Part shown: positions 1 through 11,618 of the stretch, piece after piece
How the letters are laid out: the number at the start of each line of letters is the position of its first letter
How positions within the stretch are numbered: the first letter of the stretch is position 1
NCBI GenBank assembly: GCA_964035795.1
Contig: OZ038326.1
Span: 5,383,062 to 5,447,061, forward strand
From: Pterobdella sp. o SKG-2022
Taxonomy: Eukaryota > Annelida > Clitellata > Hirudinida > Piscicolidae
Direction: 5' to 3'
Length of the DNA stretch: 64,000 bases
Made by a program: the position numbers and the translations under genes
Notes under the pieces: model-generated
The model's database searches: none
Seen by the model: only the letters and a program-made list of their open reading frames with translations
What the model was told of the DNA's origin: nothing

Positions 1-1212
1 CACCTGTCTTAATGCATTCTTGGAGTGACTGCTTTTCAAACTCAATCCTTCAAAATCCAGTTTCGTTAATCTCTAGTGTTTTCTTCCGTCTTAATTAGTG
101 TAATTCTCTCGATAATTTTTTCTTAAAGCTATTTTTTATTCGAATAATGAAGCTTCCATATCTGCTACTCGCTTAAATGTTCTCACTTCTATCTCTTTTG
201 ACCTTCACTGGCCACCTCTTCACTATTGCACTTCATATGAAATTTGCTGTTTCGTACAGAAAACTTTTTCCTTTCAACATTCTTATCTTATTCTACCCCT
301 TAAACGTGCTGATCTACGCTCTCAAATGTATTTTCACTAACAATTTCAAAATTTTCTTTTTTTAGCAGCTCAATAGCAGAGTTCCTTTGAACGATGCGAA
401 GGAGTTTCTGCATATACATTTTTAATAAAGTATTTAAGCATCGTTTCTTAAAATAAAACTATTGACTAAAAACTTTGATAATTTTTTTGAATTCTTAAAT
501 TTAATTTTAAATTCAAAAAAATAAAATTTTAAAATTTTGCAACAGGATGAAAAGAAAAATAGTGGAACTTACATAGTTTTTGCTGAAGATCAGTGTTAGC
601 CTACGAACAAATTAGCAAAATTTACATCAAAACTTTCATGAAAAACATCAATTCAATCTTTATCCATTATCACGTTAGGTTTTCTTCAATAAAGTTTGTG
701 CAAGATTTGAATATTCAGTTTCTACATTGAAAATCAAAAATAATTTTTTCGCTAACGTTTTATGATAAGGCTAAACATAGCATACATTATAGTTTTTGAT
801 TCTCAATAAATTTACTAAAAAATCTCTCACATTTGATGTTTTTTGTTGAAAAATAATATAGAAAAATACATAACATGTCTTCGAAAAGTTAAATTAAAAC
901 CCATTATGAAGAGGGTACCAACAAGAATATTACTACATTTAACCCGTAACTCTCCATCTATTAGAGTAATCCAAAAATAAAAGCACTCTGGGTTGCGGAG
1001 CTTGTCGACCGACTCTTCGAAAACAGAAGAGCTCTTGGAAAAGTGAAGAGATAACTTGAGCCAGCCTAGGGTGCTTGGGTAAAAAAACGAAAATGAAAAC
1101 CAACTGATCAGTATAAAAAACAAATTTATTCGAATTATTGAGATAAAATTTTAGATAAGTAAAACAATATCCTAGTTCATTATTGTTAGGAAAAAATTTT
1201 CGTTATAAATGT
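1..1212. other. AT-rich stretch without recognised genes
   Basis: No exon with credible splice sites or protein similarity was seen. Open frames here are short and AT-driven. Near 740-815 there is a small hairpin: the flanks read GAAAATCAAAAA on one side and the inverse of GAGAATCAAAAA on the other, around a core containing TTTTATGATAAGG. It belongs to the hairpin family described under findings. Confidence 0.4.
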
Positions 1213-3175
1213 GTTTGAAGCCCTGTTCGGAGAGAACTGCACTGGCGTAAAATTTATCAAAAGTTCTGATGCAGATGTATAAGTGCTTGTCCATTGAAGA
1301 TACAGCTTAATTTTCAAGAGATTTTGAGATGTTATCAAGTATTTTGTGTAAGCAAAACTAAAATCGGCCAATTCACTCAAGGTCGTTCCAGGTTAGTATG
1401 AACGCAACACCACTAAAAAACATTTTGTATGTAACCGGTTCTACCCTATAGAACAACTTCTCTGAAATCAGATTTTCTGTTTCCACGCATTCTTCTGGAA
1501 GAAACTTCAAACCTTTTTTTTTTTCAGATAATTTGCAAAAGCAATGTTTATTTATATTTTAGTTATATTAATTTTAATATTTATTTATTTATTTATATTT
1601 TATTTCGTTTCAAAATTCTCGATTTATTTTTCTTTTTTTTATAATAATTATGTGGCCTTGGAGCACTGAAGTTGATACCACTATATTCTTATTTGTAATT
1701 GTATTGTATTGTATTCAAACAGTTTATTTATTTAAGGGTTAATTGTAGGTTCCCATTTCATCATAGAAACTAGTAGTTGTTGTTTTTAGTTGAAAAAATG
1801 TTGTTTTTTCATAGTTCATGCGTTAATTTAGTTTGTAAAAACCAATCGATCAGAACTTATGTCAGTTTTATTGAAAGAAACTCAAGTTGAATATCATCAA
1901 ATAGTGAAAAAATCGATTTTATTCATAACATATTATTAATGTTTGCACTAGTCTCCTTTGGTCACTGTTACAAAAAGTTCAAAATTTATTTTAATAAATA
2001 ATAATTTTGATTAAATTTAATATATTAACTTAATAGTTAAGTTGATAGTTGTATTATATACAATAGATAAATAAATATATATGACGAATCCTTTAGCATG
2101 ATTTCTTGAATGGAATAGTCCTAAGTAGATACTAATTTTTATCATCATCATCAGATCGGGTGAGTATCCTGGGTCCACTTCACAATCATTCTCCAAACGT
2201 TCCGATCTTTCATCGCCTTGTGGGTTTCTATTTATGGAATGGTGTTGTCTTTTACTAATTTGTCGATGTAGTTACATCTAGGCCTTCCTTTTTTGGTATA
2301 TCCGTGAGAGGGTTTGCATAAAACAAGGCTGCTGACAAGTTCATTTTTGCTTCGAAAGCAGTGCTCTGCGTATCTACATCTTCTTTCCCTCACTGTTTCA
2401 ATTATACTAGGTAAGTTTCCATATAGCTCTTTTATGGCAGGATGCTGCTTTATTTAGTACAGCTCACTAATGTTTTATGATAAGATTTTATTTATCGAAC
2501 ATTATAGTTTTTAAATTGGCAAAAAAAATGAATTAAACGAACTGTCATCACGGCCCAAGGAGGATGTATTTTTGCCCAAAAACACTTTCTTTAACCAGTA
2601 TTTTCTATAGTACCAGGTTGCATCCGATTCAGGAAACACTTTATAGGTCACTCCATTGTAAAGGAATTCCTCTAACTGATAATGTTAGTTTCAATTAAAT
2701 TTCTATGTATTGAGCAATTTTTGAACTAACGATAAGTTAGATTTGCAGAATGTTTCAAAAAATTAACTATATATTGAAGTTCTTTGAAATGATTTGAATG
2801 CATTGATTTTAAAATAAATGTTTATATACGAACAAATCTCCAAGCTATTCTGCCATCAATTTTTACTTCTGCTAAAACCAGTTGTGCTCTGTACTCTGCG
2901 TCATCGTAAACAGTACTTTTCTAAAATTTCAAATGCTGTTTTAACAAAGTATGAGAAATAATATATAGCATGCCTTCGCATCGTTCAGAGAAACACTGCT
3001 ATGAACGGCTTAAGAAAATACTTTTAAGATATTTAGCTTGATATAAAATAGAAAAAAATGATTTAAGTTGAAAAGTTGGAATGTTTTAAAGAAAAATAGG
3101 CTATAAAAATAAAGTAGCTTTAGTATAGAAATGAAGAAGGAGAATGAGGCAATGGGAGCGAGTAAATGATTATAG
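1213..3175 (+). repeat. Segmental duplication, copy 1
   Basis: This segment matches 6927-8805 in the same orientation over nearly its whole length, at roughly 80-85 percent by eye. Matching landmarks include GAGAACTGCACTGGCGT near 1231 and 6936, AAACGAACTGTCATCACGG near 2535 and 8172, and a long match around ATTTCTATGTATTGAGCAAT near 2698 and 8338. Its first 500 bases are the 3-prime end of a CR1-like LINE ending in an ATTGT-type tail near 1713. The following 1.4 kb is also duplicated, so this is a duplication of a genomic segment rather than two LINE insertions. A LINE fragment at 2150-2460 interrupts only this copy. Confidence 0.75.
2150..2460 (-). mobile_element. LINE 3-prime fragment (non-LTR retrotransposon)
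   Basis: Read on the minus strand from about 2460, one frame gives a typical LINE carboxyl end: LYGNLPSIIETVRERR, then RYAEHCFRSKNELVSS, then KKGRPRCNYIDKLVKD. An in-frame stop follows NTIP, and the frame then continues to a terminal stop before a GAT-repeat tail and poly-A-like sequence at 2140-2155. No catalytic domain remains, so it is a 5-prime-truncated dead copy. It is absent from the paralogous position of the duplicated segment near 7815, so it inserted after or independently of the duplication. Confidence 0.75.
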
Positions 3176-3971
3176 TGGCATCAACTTCATGAGTTTCTAG
3201 GCCACTGAGTATTAGGAACTTTGAATGCAATTTAATATTATTTAAGTTTTTTTAGATATGACAACTTAAAATAAAACATGCAAATGTAACTAAATAAACA
3301 AAACAGTTAAGTAAGATTAGATGAAAAAAAGGTATGTTAATTGAAACAAAAGCAACCATAATAATACTTACATAAATGAAATTTAGAAAACTGAGTTGAT
3401 TTTATGAATGTATAAAAATAATTAAATCTGTGATAATAAACAACAAAATATATAAAAATGAAAATTCAAATAAAATATTTTGAGCAATCAAACGTTAATT
3501 TTAGATAAAAATTTGAACAACTTCATTGTCTTCATCTTTTTTCTTCAATGGGACTTCCCCATCATCACAATTGAAACCAGAAATTGCTTATCTTTTTCTT
3601 TATTGTTACATTCTTTGATATTAATTAAATGATAAAATTTTTTTATCTTTTATAGAATTTTCATCCAAGTTATGCCAGCCTTTATTACCCCGAAAAAACC
3701 ATGAAGTGTTCATCTTTGTAATTTTTGTTGTTGCATAAGATAAAATTGTTGATGTTCACAATTTATCTTCTTTCTATGTAAAGCCAAAAATCCGAAATCA
3801 TCCCAAAAGAAGTAGTTTTTGTATGTTATTGTACTAAGTTATCGAATTTTGAAATAAAATTGCGAAATTATTTTAAATAATAATGTTTTGACATTTAGTT
3901 GTTTTGCATTTATAGTTCCTAACACTCGGGTCTATAACCTCTTTAACTTAATGTCGCTATAATCATACTCG
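3159..3971. mobile_element. Non-autonomous element with inverted ends (about 813 bp)
   Basis: The left end (3159-3235, around GATTATAGTGGCATCAACTT and then TAGGAACT) is an imperfect inverted copy of the right end (3905-3971, read on the minus strand around GATTATAGCGACATTAAGTT and then TAGGAACTA). The interior is AT-rich and has no coding capacity. The left end begins exactly where similarity between the two duplicated segments stops. The same motif family occurs near 31965-32005, and in reverse near the LINE 3-prime end at 1653-1690, so the ends may derive from LINE 3-prime sequence. The class of element is not established. Confidence 0.5.
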
Positions 3972-4499
3972 TAATTGATTTGATTTGATTTAATGTTATC
4001 ATGACGGCATGTTTGGGTTTATAGTTACCTTAAACTATTATAAAATATAGAAAACTATTTTCAAATTTCATCACTCGGCTTAAGAAGTTTTAAAAACTTC
4101 AATTACTTTGAAAATACTATTTCATATGTTGAAATTATAGTTTTCTATTACATGGTCTTTAGAGACCGCTTAATCTACATATGAACAATATTACATAGTA
4201 TTTTTTTTAACGAAAACACATTTATTTTTCAAAATAGTGAAAAATTTGAATCTAAAAAAAGGGAAAAATAAAAAGTTATATGAGAATAAGAAATTAATTA
4301 CAAACTGAATAATGAACGAAATTAACTAACGAAAATAATCAAAATAAATAAAATAAAGAAATGAATTATATATATATATCTATTGTTATAAGATAAAAGG
4401 CAAGAGAGAACAAAACTCAAGTATACGACAAACTAAGAAGACACCGCATAGCGAATTGCATGAACTTCACCAAAAACAGTGGTCAGTGACTAAATTTCA

Positions 4500-5110
4500 A
4501 ACAACTAGTTAGATTTTCTGGACTCATTTTTAGCCTTTGATATGCGTTTTCCCAAATCAGACAAAAATGAAAAAGCATGAGAACCAAAGATACCAGAGGT
4601 TTCAACCACTAACGGGACGAAAATATAGCGATCTGCAAGGCTCCATATTTTTGTATTTTCCCCATTTCTGCTTGTTGGGAAGCCCAGCCGGGATTGGCTA
4701 CAGTTTGAAGCAAAGGTGAAAGCAAATAAGAATCAGAGCAGGTAGCGTCCCAGATGAGGCATTTGCCAGCCTTATAAGGAAAAATGATAAGCCCATCAGG
4801 CTGTTTGCCGTCTCTTCTGTCAAGGCCTACTGGTTCAAGCTGACTGGGAAATCCAGCTTTGTCTGAGGCGCGATTGATTAAATCGTTCAGTGCACGATGT
4901 CAAGGGATGCATCCAGCACTTAATTTGCAGAATAATTGATGTTTGCCAAGATCGTCTATTTGAGCTCCACAACGTCATTTGTGCGGCGAGTATAAACGCA
5001 ATCCAAGACGGAGGGATATCGCAATCCTGAAAGCTTCGTCGTCTAGAAACCCGCCCGTTGCTGAGTTTGGCAAACAGTTCAGCCAGGAACTGGAACAATT
5101 TTGTGAGATA
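4500..5110 (-). pseudogene. Decayed transposable-element ORF, PD-(D/E)XK-like region, copy 1
   Basis: This patch is GC-richer than its surroundings. On the minus strand it encodes, across frameshifts and stops, a protein known widely from invertebrate transposable elements: a HQLFCKLSAGCIP block, then FPSQLEPVGLDRRDGKQPDG, then GKCLIWDATCSDSY, then a tail resembling the FSDLGKRI region. The PDG followed about 15 residues later by WDAT resembles a PD-(D/E)XK nuclease core, which is my inference. No long open frame survives. A second copy is at 5560-6258, also on the minus strand. Confidence 0.55.
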
Positions 5111-5559
5111 GGTATTTGCATCTCAATGAGAGCATTTAGATTTTATTATTCATTTCAGATTTATCTCTTTTAAATAAATTACTCGAAAGACTTGTCTGGA
5201 GCAGACTATTTATTTTACGGAAAAAAAAAATTTCTAGCCTTCAATCAGCCTAGCGTTGACATCCCTGTACTGAAACTGCTATTTCGAAAGTTTATTCAAA
5301 CATTTTAAAAAACGGCGAATTATCTCTTTTGTTTCTATTGGAATTTTTTCATTGACTTTTGATTTGGTAAACCATGATATTTTGCTGGAAAGGCTGAAAA
5401 GGTTTTTGGTTTTGGAGATATTGTGCTGAAATGGTTTTTTAGTTATTTAAGTAACAGAACCTTTGTTATCAGATGTTGTGGAAGTGAAACATCACCCATG
5501 ATGCACTCATTTGTCGGTGTCCCACAAGGTTTCTTTGGTGATTCGGGATAATTAGTCAT

Positions 5560-6258
5560 GAGGCATAATTTCTGTTAACAACAATATGCAGAAAAGAAAA
5601 AGAGCAGAGACAAGAAAGAATAATGGGAACATTACCGCGGACAGTTGCCAGAGAGACTTTATGGCGCAACCAGACTGCCTCCAATGAATTCCCAGTCGCC
5701 TCGAGCGGTCTTTTGCCCAACCCATCAACAAAACTGGCAGTTGAAGAGCCGCAGCAACCCATTGTCTCGTTTGAGCTGGGTAGGAAATAGTTGTTGCCTG
5801 TCGAGTCTTGATATTTGCGGCTTTTTAATTTTTCTGTAGTTTCTGCAGCAGAACCCGACTCGATGGAGCTGGCAATTATATGGGACTTTTTGAATGCATC
5901 AACAACCGTTGCGTCCTAAACCAAGTATTTTCCAGGGTTCCATGGAAAAGTCGTATGCCATCTGGGCCAGTACCACTGTCGAGACTTGTTGGTTCAAAGA
6001 TACTTGGCAAACCAATCTTTCCCAGACATCTTTTTATGTGGAGTTAATTTTGGCATGTCTAGGAAGTCTGCCTTCATTCAAACGACACGAAAGACCATGG
6101 TAACTTTTTGAGTCCATTCTTACGCCGCACTTGCAGAGGCACTTGGTGACGTGAGTTATATTAGCCCCTACTCGAAGTGAAACCGCCATCCGGGGTTCTT
6201 CAGCACCTCTCTGGCAATTTTCCGCGGTAATGTTGTCAGTATTCTTTCCTGTCTCCAC
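5560..6258 (-). pseudogene. Decayed transposable-element ORF, PD-(D/E)XK-like region, copy 2
   Basis: On the minus strand the order is: AVSLRVGANITHVTKC and KCGVRMDSKSYHGLSCRLNE (a Cys/His block resembling the CxCG...HGLSC zinc-ribbon-like signature), GRLPRHAKIN, a block ending GPDGI near 5960, and then, after frameshifts, FVDGLGKRPLEATGN and WLRHKVSLATVRGNV. The same blocks in the same order occur at 4500-5110. I recognise the family as a common invertebrate mobile-element protein. The nuclease-like reading of the PDG region is inference. The copy is broken and not expected to make protein. Confidence 0.55.
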
Positions 6259-6271
6259 TCTCTTTCTTTTC
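5591..6271. mobile_element. Nested element with 65-bp terminal inverted repeats
   Basis: Positions 5591-5655 and the reverse complement of 6207-6271 are both 65 bp and differ at roughly nine positions. Both contain ACATTACCGCGG and TTGCCAGAGAG. Between them, the minus strand carries the second copy of the transposable-element ORF. The left repeat overlaps the end of that ORF (VSLATVRGN), while the right repeat sits where unrelated upstream protein would be expected (NITAENCQRG). The right repeat therefore looks like an inverted copy of the gene's end. The whole unit is inserted within a CR1-like reverse transcriptase. Whether it moves as a unit is unknown. Confidence 0.6.
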
Positions 6272-6926
6272 TTTCTTAATTATTTTATTTTATCTTTTAC
6301 GGCTTTTACGGTGTCTATTATAATTTTTTATTGCATTAAAATTTAAATTTGTTAATGTTATACATTATGATTATGAAATAATTTAAATTCATTTTAAAAA
6401 AATTAAATTTTGTTGAGAAAAAAAAAACACTATGCAGATGACACTCAGATTTATGGCCATTGAACTTATGAATTCACTTGACCTGCAGGTAACTTTATCT
6501 GAATGCACAAGTGATAAGCGGATTGGAAGGAAGCCAATCACTTAAAATTGAATGTCTGAATAAAGTCATCTGGTTATTTAATGGAAAAAATGTTTTTAGA
6601 GTTTGGCGTTTTCCAATGAGGAGTCGCTGATAATATTATCCCTTTGAGAAATGTCAAATTTCATGATGTCTGATTAAATAAGAAACTATGTATGAGAATT
6701 CAAATAGAAAAAATTTTACGATGCGGTTTTACATCCCTAAAGCACATACAATCGATCAAAATTTGTTGAGTGTTGCGTGTTTGAAGACACTGGCATCTAT
6801 TGAGCCGGAGAAAATAAAACAAAGTTATCCTTGCAGGGCTTCCTAAATACCAGAAAAACAGAATCCAAGCCCTAATCAACACAACAGCCAGCCTAATTAC
6901 AGGTACTTGAAAATATGATCATAAAA

Positions 6927-8805
6927 GTCCTGTTCTGAGAGAACTGCACTGGCGTGAAATTTATCAAAAGTTCTGCTGCTGATGTTTGAGTGTTTGTCCA
7001 TTGAAGATACAGCCTATGTTTCAAAAGATTTTAAGTTGTTATCAAGCATTCTAGGTAAGCAAAAACTGAGATCAGCTAATTCACTCAAAATTGTTGCAGG
7101 TGAGTATAAGCTCAAAACTACACCAAAAAAGATTTTATGTAACCGATTTTACCCTATAGAACAACTTTTCTGAACTCAGATTATCTGTTTCCACACATTC
7201 TTCTGGAAGAAACGTCAAATTTATTCTTTTTTCAGATTGTTTGCAAAAGCAATATTTATATTTTATTTCGTTTCAACATTTTCGATTTTTTTTTCTTTTT
7301 TTTTTTTTTTTTTCTATTTTGTAATAATAATTATGTGGCCTCGATATGTCTGAAGTTAATAACACTATATTCTTATACGTAATTGTATTGTATTGTAGTG
7401 TATTTGAAAAAGACATTTGTTCAAGAGTTAAATGTAGATTCAAATTTCATCATAGAAATTATTAGTGGCTGTTTTTAGTTGAAAAAATGCTCAAAGTTGT
7501 TTTTTATAGTTCATACTTTAATTTAGTTTTTAAAAACCAATTGATCAGAGCTGGCATCAATTTTATTGACAGAAACTCAAATTGAATACCATCAAACAGT
7601 GAAAAAATCGATTTTATTCATAACATATTATCAATGTCTCCACTAGTCTCCTCTGGTCACTGTTACAAAAAGTTCAAAATTTTGTTTTAATGAATAAAAT
7701 TTTCGATTAGATTTGATATATTATCGTAATAGCCAAATTAATAGTTGTATTATATAAAACAATGCTTGGATAAATAAGTAGCTATGATGAACCCTTCAGC
7801 ATCATTTTGTTAAAAGTAGATACTGAGGTTTTACGATAAGGTTTTACTTTTTGAGCTTTATAGCTTTTGAGCAAATTGTATCTATAAGTCTTTCTTTTGA
7901 AAACGAAGAGCTAATGAAAACATAAGGATACAAATAGTGTTTCTAGAAGATTCAAAGCCCTAACTAACTTCATCAGTCACATGCTACATTCTACAAACAT
8001 AAACATAATATTTTGCCATGAATGACAGTGGTTAAATAGTTTCAGCCCTAGACTCATAGAGTGCCGGTATAAATATCATCTTATGCGCCTTAATTTCATT
8101 TTTTGGCGCTATTTAGAAAAATTATTTGTACATTACATTATAAGCACGACATTGGCATACAAAATGATTTAAACGAACTGTCATCACGGTCCAAGGAGGA
8201 AAAAAGTTTGTCCCAAAACGGATTGTTTCTTAATCCAGGATTCTCTCAAATACCGGGTTGCATCCGTTTGGAGAATCACTTTATAGGTCACTCCATCGGA
8301 ATCGAATTCTCCTGACTGATAATGATAGTTTTAATTAAATTTCTATGTATTGAGCAATTTTTGAGCTAACGATAAGTTAGATTTGCAGAATCTTTCAAGA
8401 AATTAAATACATATTGAAGTTCTTTGAAATGATTTGAATGCATTGATTATAGAATAACTGTGTTATATACAAACAAATCTCCAAGCTGTTTGGCCATCAA
8501 GTTTTACTTCTGCTAAAACCAATTGTGCGTTATTCCAGATGTCATCGTAAACCAGACTTTTCTGAAGTTTTGAAGGTTGTTTTAACAAAGTAAAGAAAAT
8601 CGTATCTTAAACACGCTTTCGCATCGAACACTGCTATAAACTTCTTGAGACAACAACTTTTGAGATAGTTAGCTTGATATAAAATAGAAAAAAATGATTT
8701 TTGTTGAAAAGTTGTAGTGTTTGAAAGAAAATTAGAAAAAAAAATGAAGCAGATTCAGTTGAGGAATAGAGAAAGGACTAATAAGAAATTGAGAGAGTAA
8801 AGGAT
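6927..8805 (+). repeat. Segmental duplication, copy 2
   Basis: This is the partner of 1213-3175. It lacks the LINE fragment found in copy 1 but has its own extra stretch (7815-8100) containing a repeat of about 150 bp that recurs at 21778-21925. Divergence between the copies is spread evenly and includes many small indels, so the duplication is old. No conserved open frame runs through both copies outside the LINE remnant. Confidence 0.75.
7805..7960 (-). repeat. Dispersed repeat of about 150 bp, copy in reverse orientation
   Basis: Read on the minus strand it matches 21778-21925: TCTTCTAGAAACACT, then GACTTATAGATACAATTTG, then CTATAA and TTATC motifs. The end nearest 7825 carries the TTTACGATAAGG core motif seen in the hairpin elements. 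It has no coding capacity and is probably a small non-autonomous transposon. Confidence 0.6.
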
Positions 8806-10150
8806 TTTATATCTGTACCCTCAAAGTTTGGTAAATGAAAAGGTGAATTAAATGGAAAAAATTTTGGAGATGAAAGCAATTTTCAAATGAAAAACGATGG
8901 TGAAGAGAAAACTAGTGATGATGAATAAGAGGTGAAGAGATGATAATATTTAAAAGTATGGCAGACCAGGCAAGCAGCAGAAATATAAGCTTCAGTATTT
9001 GGATAAAAAGTAGATTTAAAAAAAGCATAGTAAGAGAATTGCAGAAATCAAGACAAAATAGAACATGAAAACAAACAAAAATTTAAAAAGAAACATCATC
9101 AGGGTTAGAAGAGATACGTTTGATGTGACAGAGAGGATAGAATCAGAAAGAGTTTGAGATTTAATTATGAAATGTGTATGTTCACGTAAGTTTTCTAAAA
9201 ACGTTTTAAAGGGAATTTGGAGATTCAAAAAAAAAGATTATAGTTATAGAAGATGGAATGTTCAAAGTAAGAGTCTTCCAAGACTGCAGTGATGGTGGGA
9301 CACTCAAAGAAGTTAAGGAATTTGAAAGTAGCTGAGTGAAGATTAACAAGGTTGAGAGTGGCTACCAGCATTTCATTGGATAGAACAAAACCGATTATGA
9401 AAAGGTTTGACTGTGTAGAGAAAGAAAGTATGCTTATAGTTATTCACTTAAAAATTAATGCTACAACATTCATACAAGAAAATTCTACCTCGCTGCTTAG
9501 ATTTCTATTTTCCGTCAAGTTCAATGCCAATTGTTTTTTCCAAACACCAAAAATCATGGTAAGTTGATCTGGGTAGCTTGGTATTGCAGCTACTGAAACC
9601 AAAAAAGTCAGAAATATTATTAAACGTACCATTTCTTCTCTTGAATCGGATCAAATTCATATGCTTTTAAACTAGCTCAGAGTTCATTGGCTTCCATTTA
9701 TGATCGATGTAATGAGTCCAAAAATAAAAATACTCCGAGTTTATGTGAATAAAATTTTATTGGACAATTGATTGATCTAAACAAAAATACAGACCATTCA
9801 TAATTGATTTCATAGATATAGCTCAAGTTCTTAATCAATTAGTTGGGATAATTTGATTCATTTAGTATTAGATATTCATATTTTTCACTGAATTAGCTTT
9901 CTATATTCAATTTTAAATTGATAAAAAATTCAACATTGCTTCCGGTCCTAATTTAATTTTAGAATAATATTTAGTGTTTTCAATAAATAATTTTTACATC
10001 AATTCGTGAGATTTTTAAAGATTCATCACGAAAACAAAATTAAATATAATTTTTAAAAAGCTTAGTTTCATTAAAATTGTTGTATTACTTTCTATTAGTT
10101 AAGTTATCTGTAAGAATGTACCTTTAATCCATCCATCCTAAAACACCATG
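8806..10150. other. AT-rich spacer, no confident gene
   Basis: Purine-rich sequence at 8810-9350 has weak resemblance to the 5-prime region of the LINE at 49600 (GACCAGGCAAGCAGC versus GACCAGACAGGCGGC). On the minus strand, 9632-9444 is a 62-codon open frame beginning MVRLIIFLTFLVSVAAIP, which looks like a signal peptide. It has a possible splice donor near its end. I found no second exon or recognisable family, so it is not called as a gene. Confidence 0.35.
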
Positions 10151-10159
10151 TATTTAATC

Positions 10160-10445
10160 CTATATTGTTATTATTGTTATTCATTTGTAAAGCGCGCAGT
10201 TTGCAAACTAGGTTTGCTGCAGAGGCACTTGTGTAGTCTAAAGAGCTACGGCAGAGAGATGCTGCTATAAAGATGCTTTTTTAAACGCTTGTGAAACTGT
10301 TTAAGGGAAGGTGAGAGACGCAGACTAAGTGGAAAAAAAGTCCATAAATGATGGGCGATATGCGAAAAAGAGCGATATGTAAAGGAGTTAGAAGAGACAG
10401 GCTGATGCAGCCATAAGCCAGAGTTCGAGGACCATGTCATTAGAA
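10160..10445 (-). mobile_element. LINE 3-prime fragment
   Basis: The minus strand encodes GLWLHQPVSSNSFTYRSFSH, then LRLSPSLKQFHKRLKKHL, followed by a 3-prime untranslated stretch and an AATA/ATAAC microsatellite-like tail near 10165. The same carboxyl end occurs on the plus strand at 29292-29590. Only the last 70 or so codons of the LINE remain. Confidence 0.75.
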
Positions 10446-10507
10446 ACGATCTATGCTTTTGTAATAGTTAGGCATCTATACCAACATTTTATCATTATTT
10501 TAAACTT

Positions 10508-10930
10508 TGTAATGAACTTTTGAACATCCGGTCAAATAATAAAATGACCCTAAGATGCTTTTTTTAGAAATCGAAAGCCTTGTAATGAGCTTCTGAACAA
10601 CCGGTCTAATAAAATAAAATTACCCAAAAATGCCTTTATTGTAAATCGAAAAGCATCGTAATGTAGGCGTAGAATATCCTAAATCAAATAGAAAGGTCAA
10701 AAAACACAAACAGTTTTAAAAAAAGACAGAGCTTTTCGTAAGTTTAGCTTACATTAATAAGTGATAATGTAAGCTAGACTTACGAAAAGCTTCGTGTCTT
10801 TTTTTTGAATAAATACTTTGTGTTTGTTGACCTCACACCGTAATGAACTTTTGAACACCCGGTCAAATATAATAAAATTAGCCAAAAATACTTTTATAAT
10901 AAATCCAAAAGCATGGTAAAAAATTTTTGA
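10508..10930 (+). repeat. Short tandem array, about 72-bp unit
   Basis: Three diverged units start near 10509, 10581 and 10840. Each contains GTAATGAACTTTTGAACA or a close variant, a CCGGTC block and an AAATCGAAAGC-like end. The array is interrupted by the palindromic element at 10664-10838. No function is evident. Confidence 0.65.
10664..10838. mobile_element. Palindromic element inserted in the tandem array
   Basis: The central 60 bp (10731-10790) is a near-perfect palindrome whose arms start with GCTTTTCGTAAG. Flanking it are weaker inverted arms (AGGTCAA...AACACAAA). The element interrupts the tandem units exactly between two copies of CGTAATG (10657-10663 and 10839-10845), which looks like a 7-bp target-site duplication. 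The motif CGTAATG is itself part of the tandem unit, so the size of the duplication is not certain. Confidence 0.6.
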
Positions 10931-11618
10931 ACAGGAAAAATAATTAAATTATATTAATTGCAAAGCTTTTCGATTTATAACTGTGAATTAAATTATGAAT
11001 TATAATTATAGATTCACTAAAATCAAAAACGACTTTTTAAAAATTCTCTGAAATTTCTTTATTTCAACCCATGCAGTTTGTACCATAAACCTCATTACCA
11101 TTACAGAAATTGCAACACCTAGGTTAATCAAAAAAAAGTGCCAAGATCGTGATGGAATTGAGGCAGAAGATCTGAGCACACCAATAAAAGGGTGCTATCT
11201 TAAACGACGAAGATGTTGGCCCAGTAATATTAGTTCCTATGACAAAAGCAAAAAAACCGCAAGTCCTAAACAATTTGAGATCCATATGTATCGTGCCAAT
11301 AATGAGAAAAACTCTGTACTTAATTACTCTGGTCAGAATTTTCAAGGCTACAGATAAATTCATCGGACAGTTAGAAAATGCTACGCTGCTAACGAAAAGC
11401 TTCGTACTTTATGCAATGTAATGCAAATGTTTTATTCTAAAAACATTTAGTGTTCTAAAATTTTTTCAAAATTTTGGTATTGTTTTAGGATACTGAAAAT
11501 TTTTAAACATATTTTAAAAATTCCTCTGACAAGTACAACGCTGTTTTTCAAATGACGGCAGTTGGAAAGTGTTTGTTGACAAATTCGAAGTTTGAGTTTC
11601 ACTTATTGAAGAACAAAA

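Larger units (their letters stand above)
5290..7405 (+). mobile_element. CR1-like LINE remnant, interrupted by a nested element
   Basis: Reverse-transcriptase pieces can be read on the plus strand. Near 5350-5540 there is a block like FDLVNHDILLERLKRF followed by GVPQG. The catalytic YADDTQIYG block is at 6431-6460. GLPKYQKNRIQALINTTAS followed by ITG is at about 6838-6903, and the carboxyl end PVLRELHWREIYQKF at about 6930. Stops and frameshifts throughout make it a pseudogene. The 681-bp inverted-end element at 5591-6271 splits the polymerase domain between the GVPQG and YADD motifs. The 3-prime end, with TATTG-type tail repeats near 7380-7400, lies in the duplicated segment. Confidence 0.7.
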
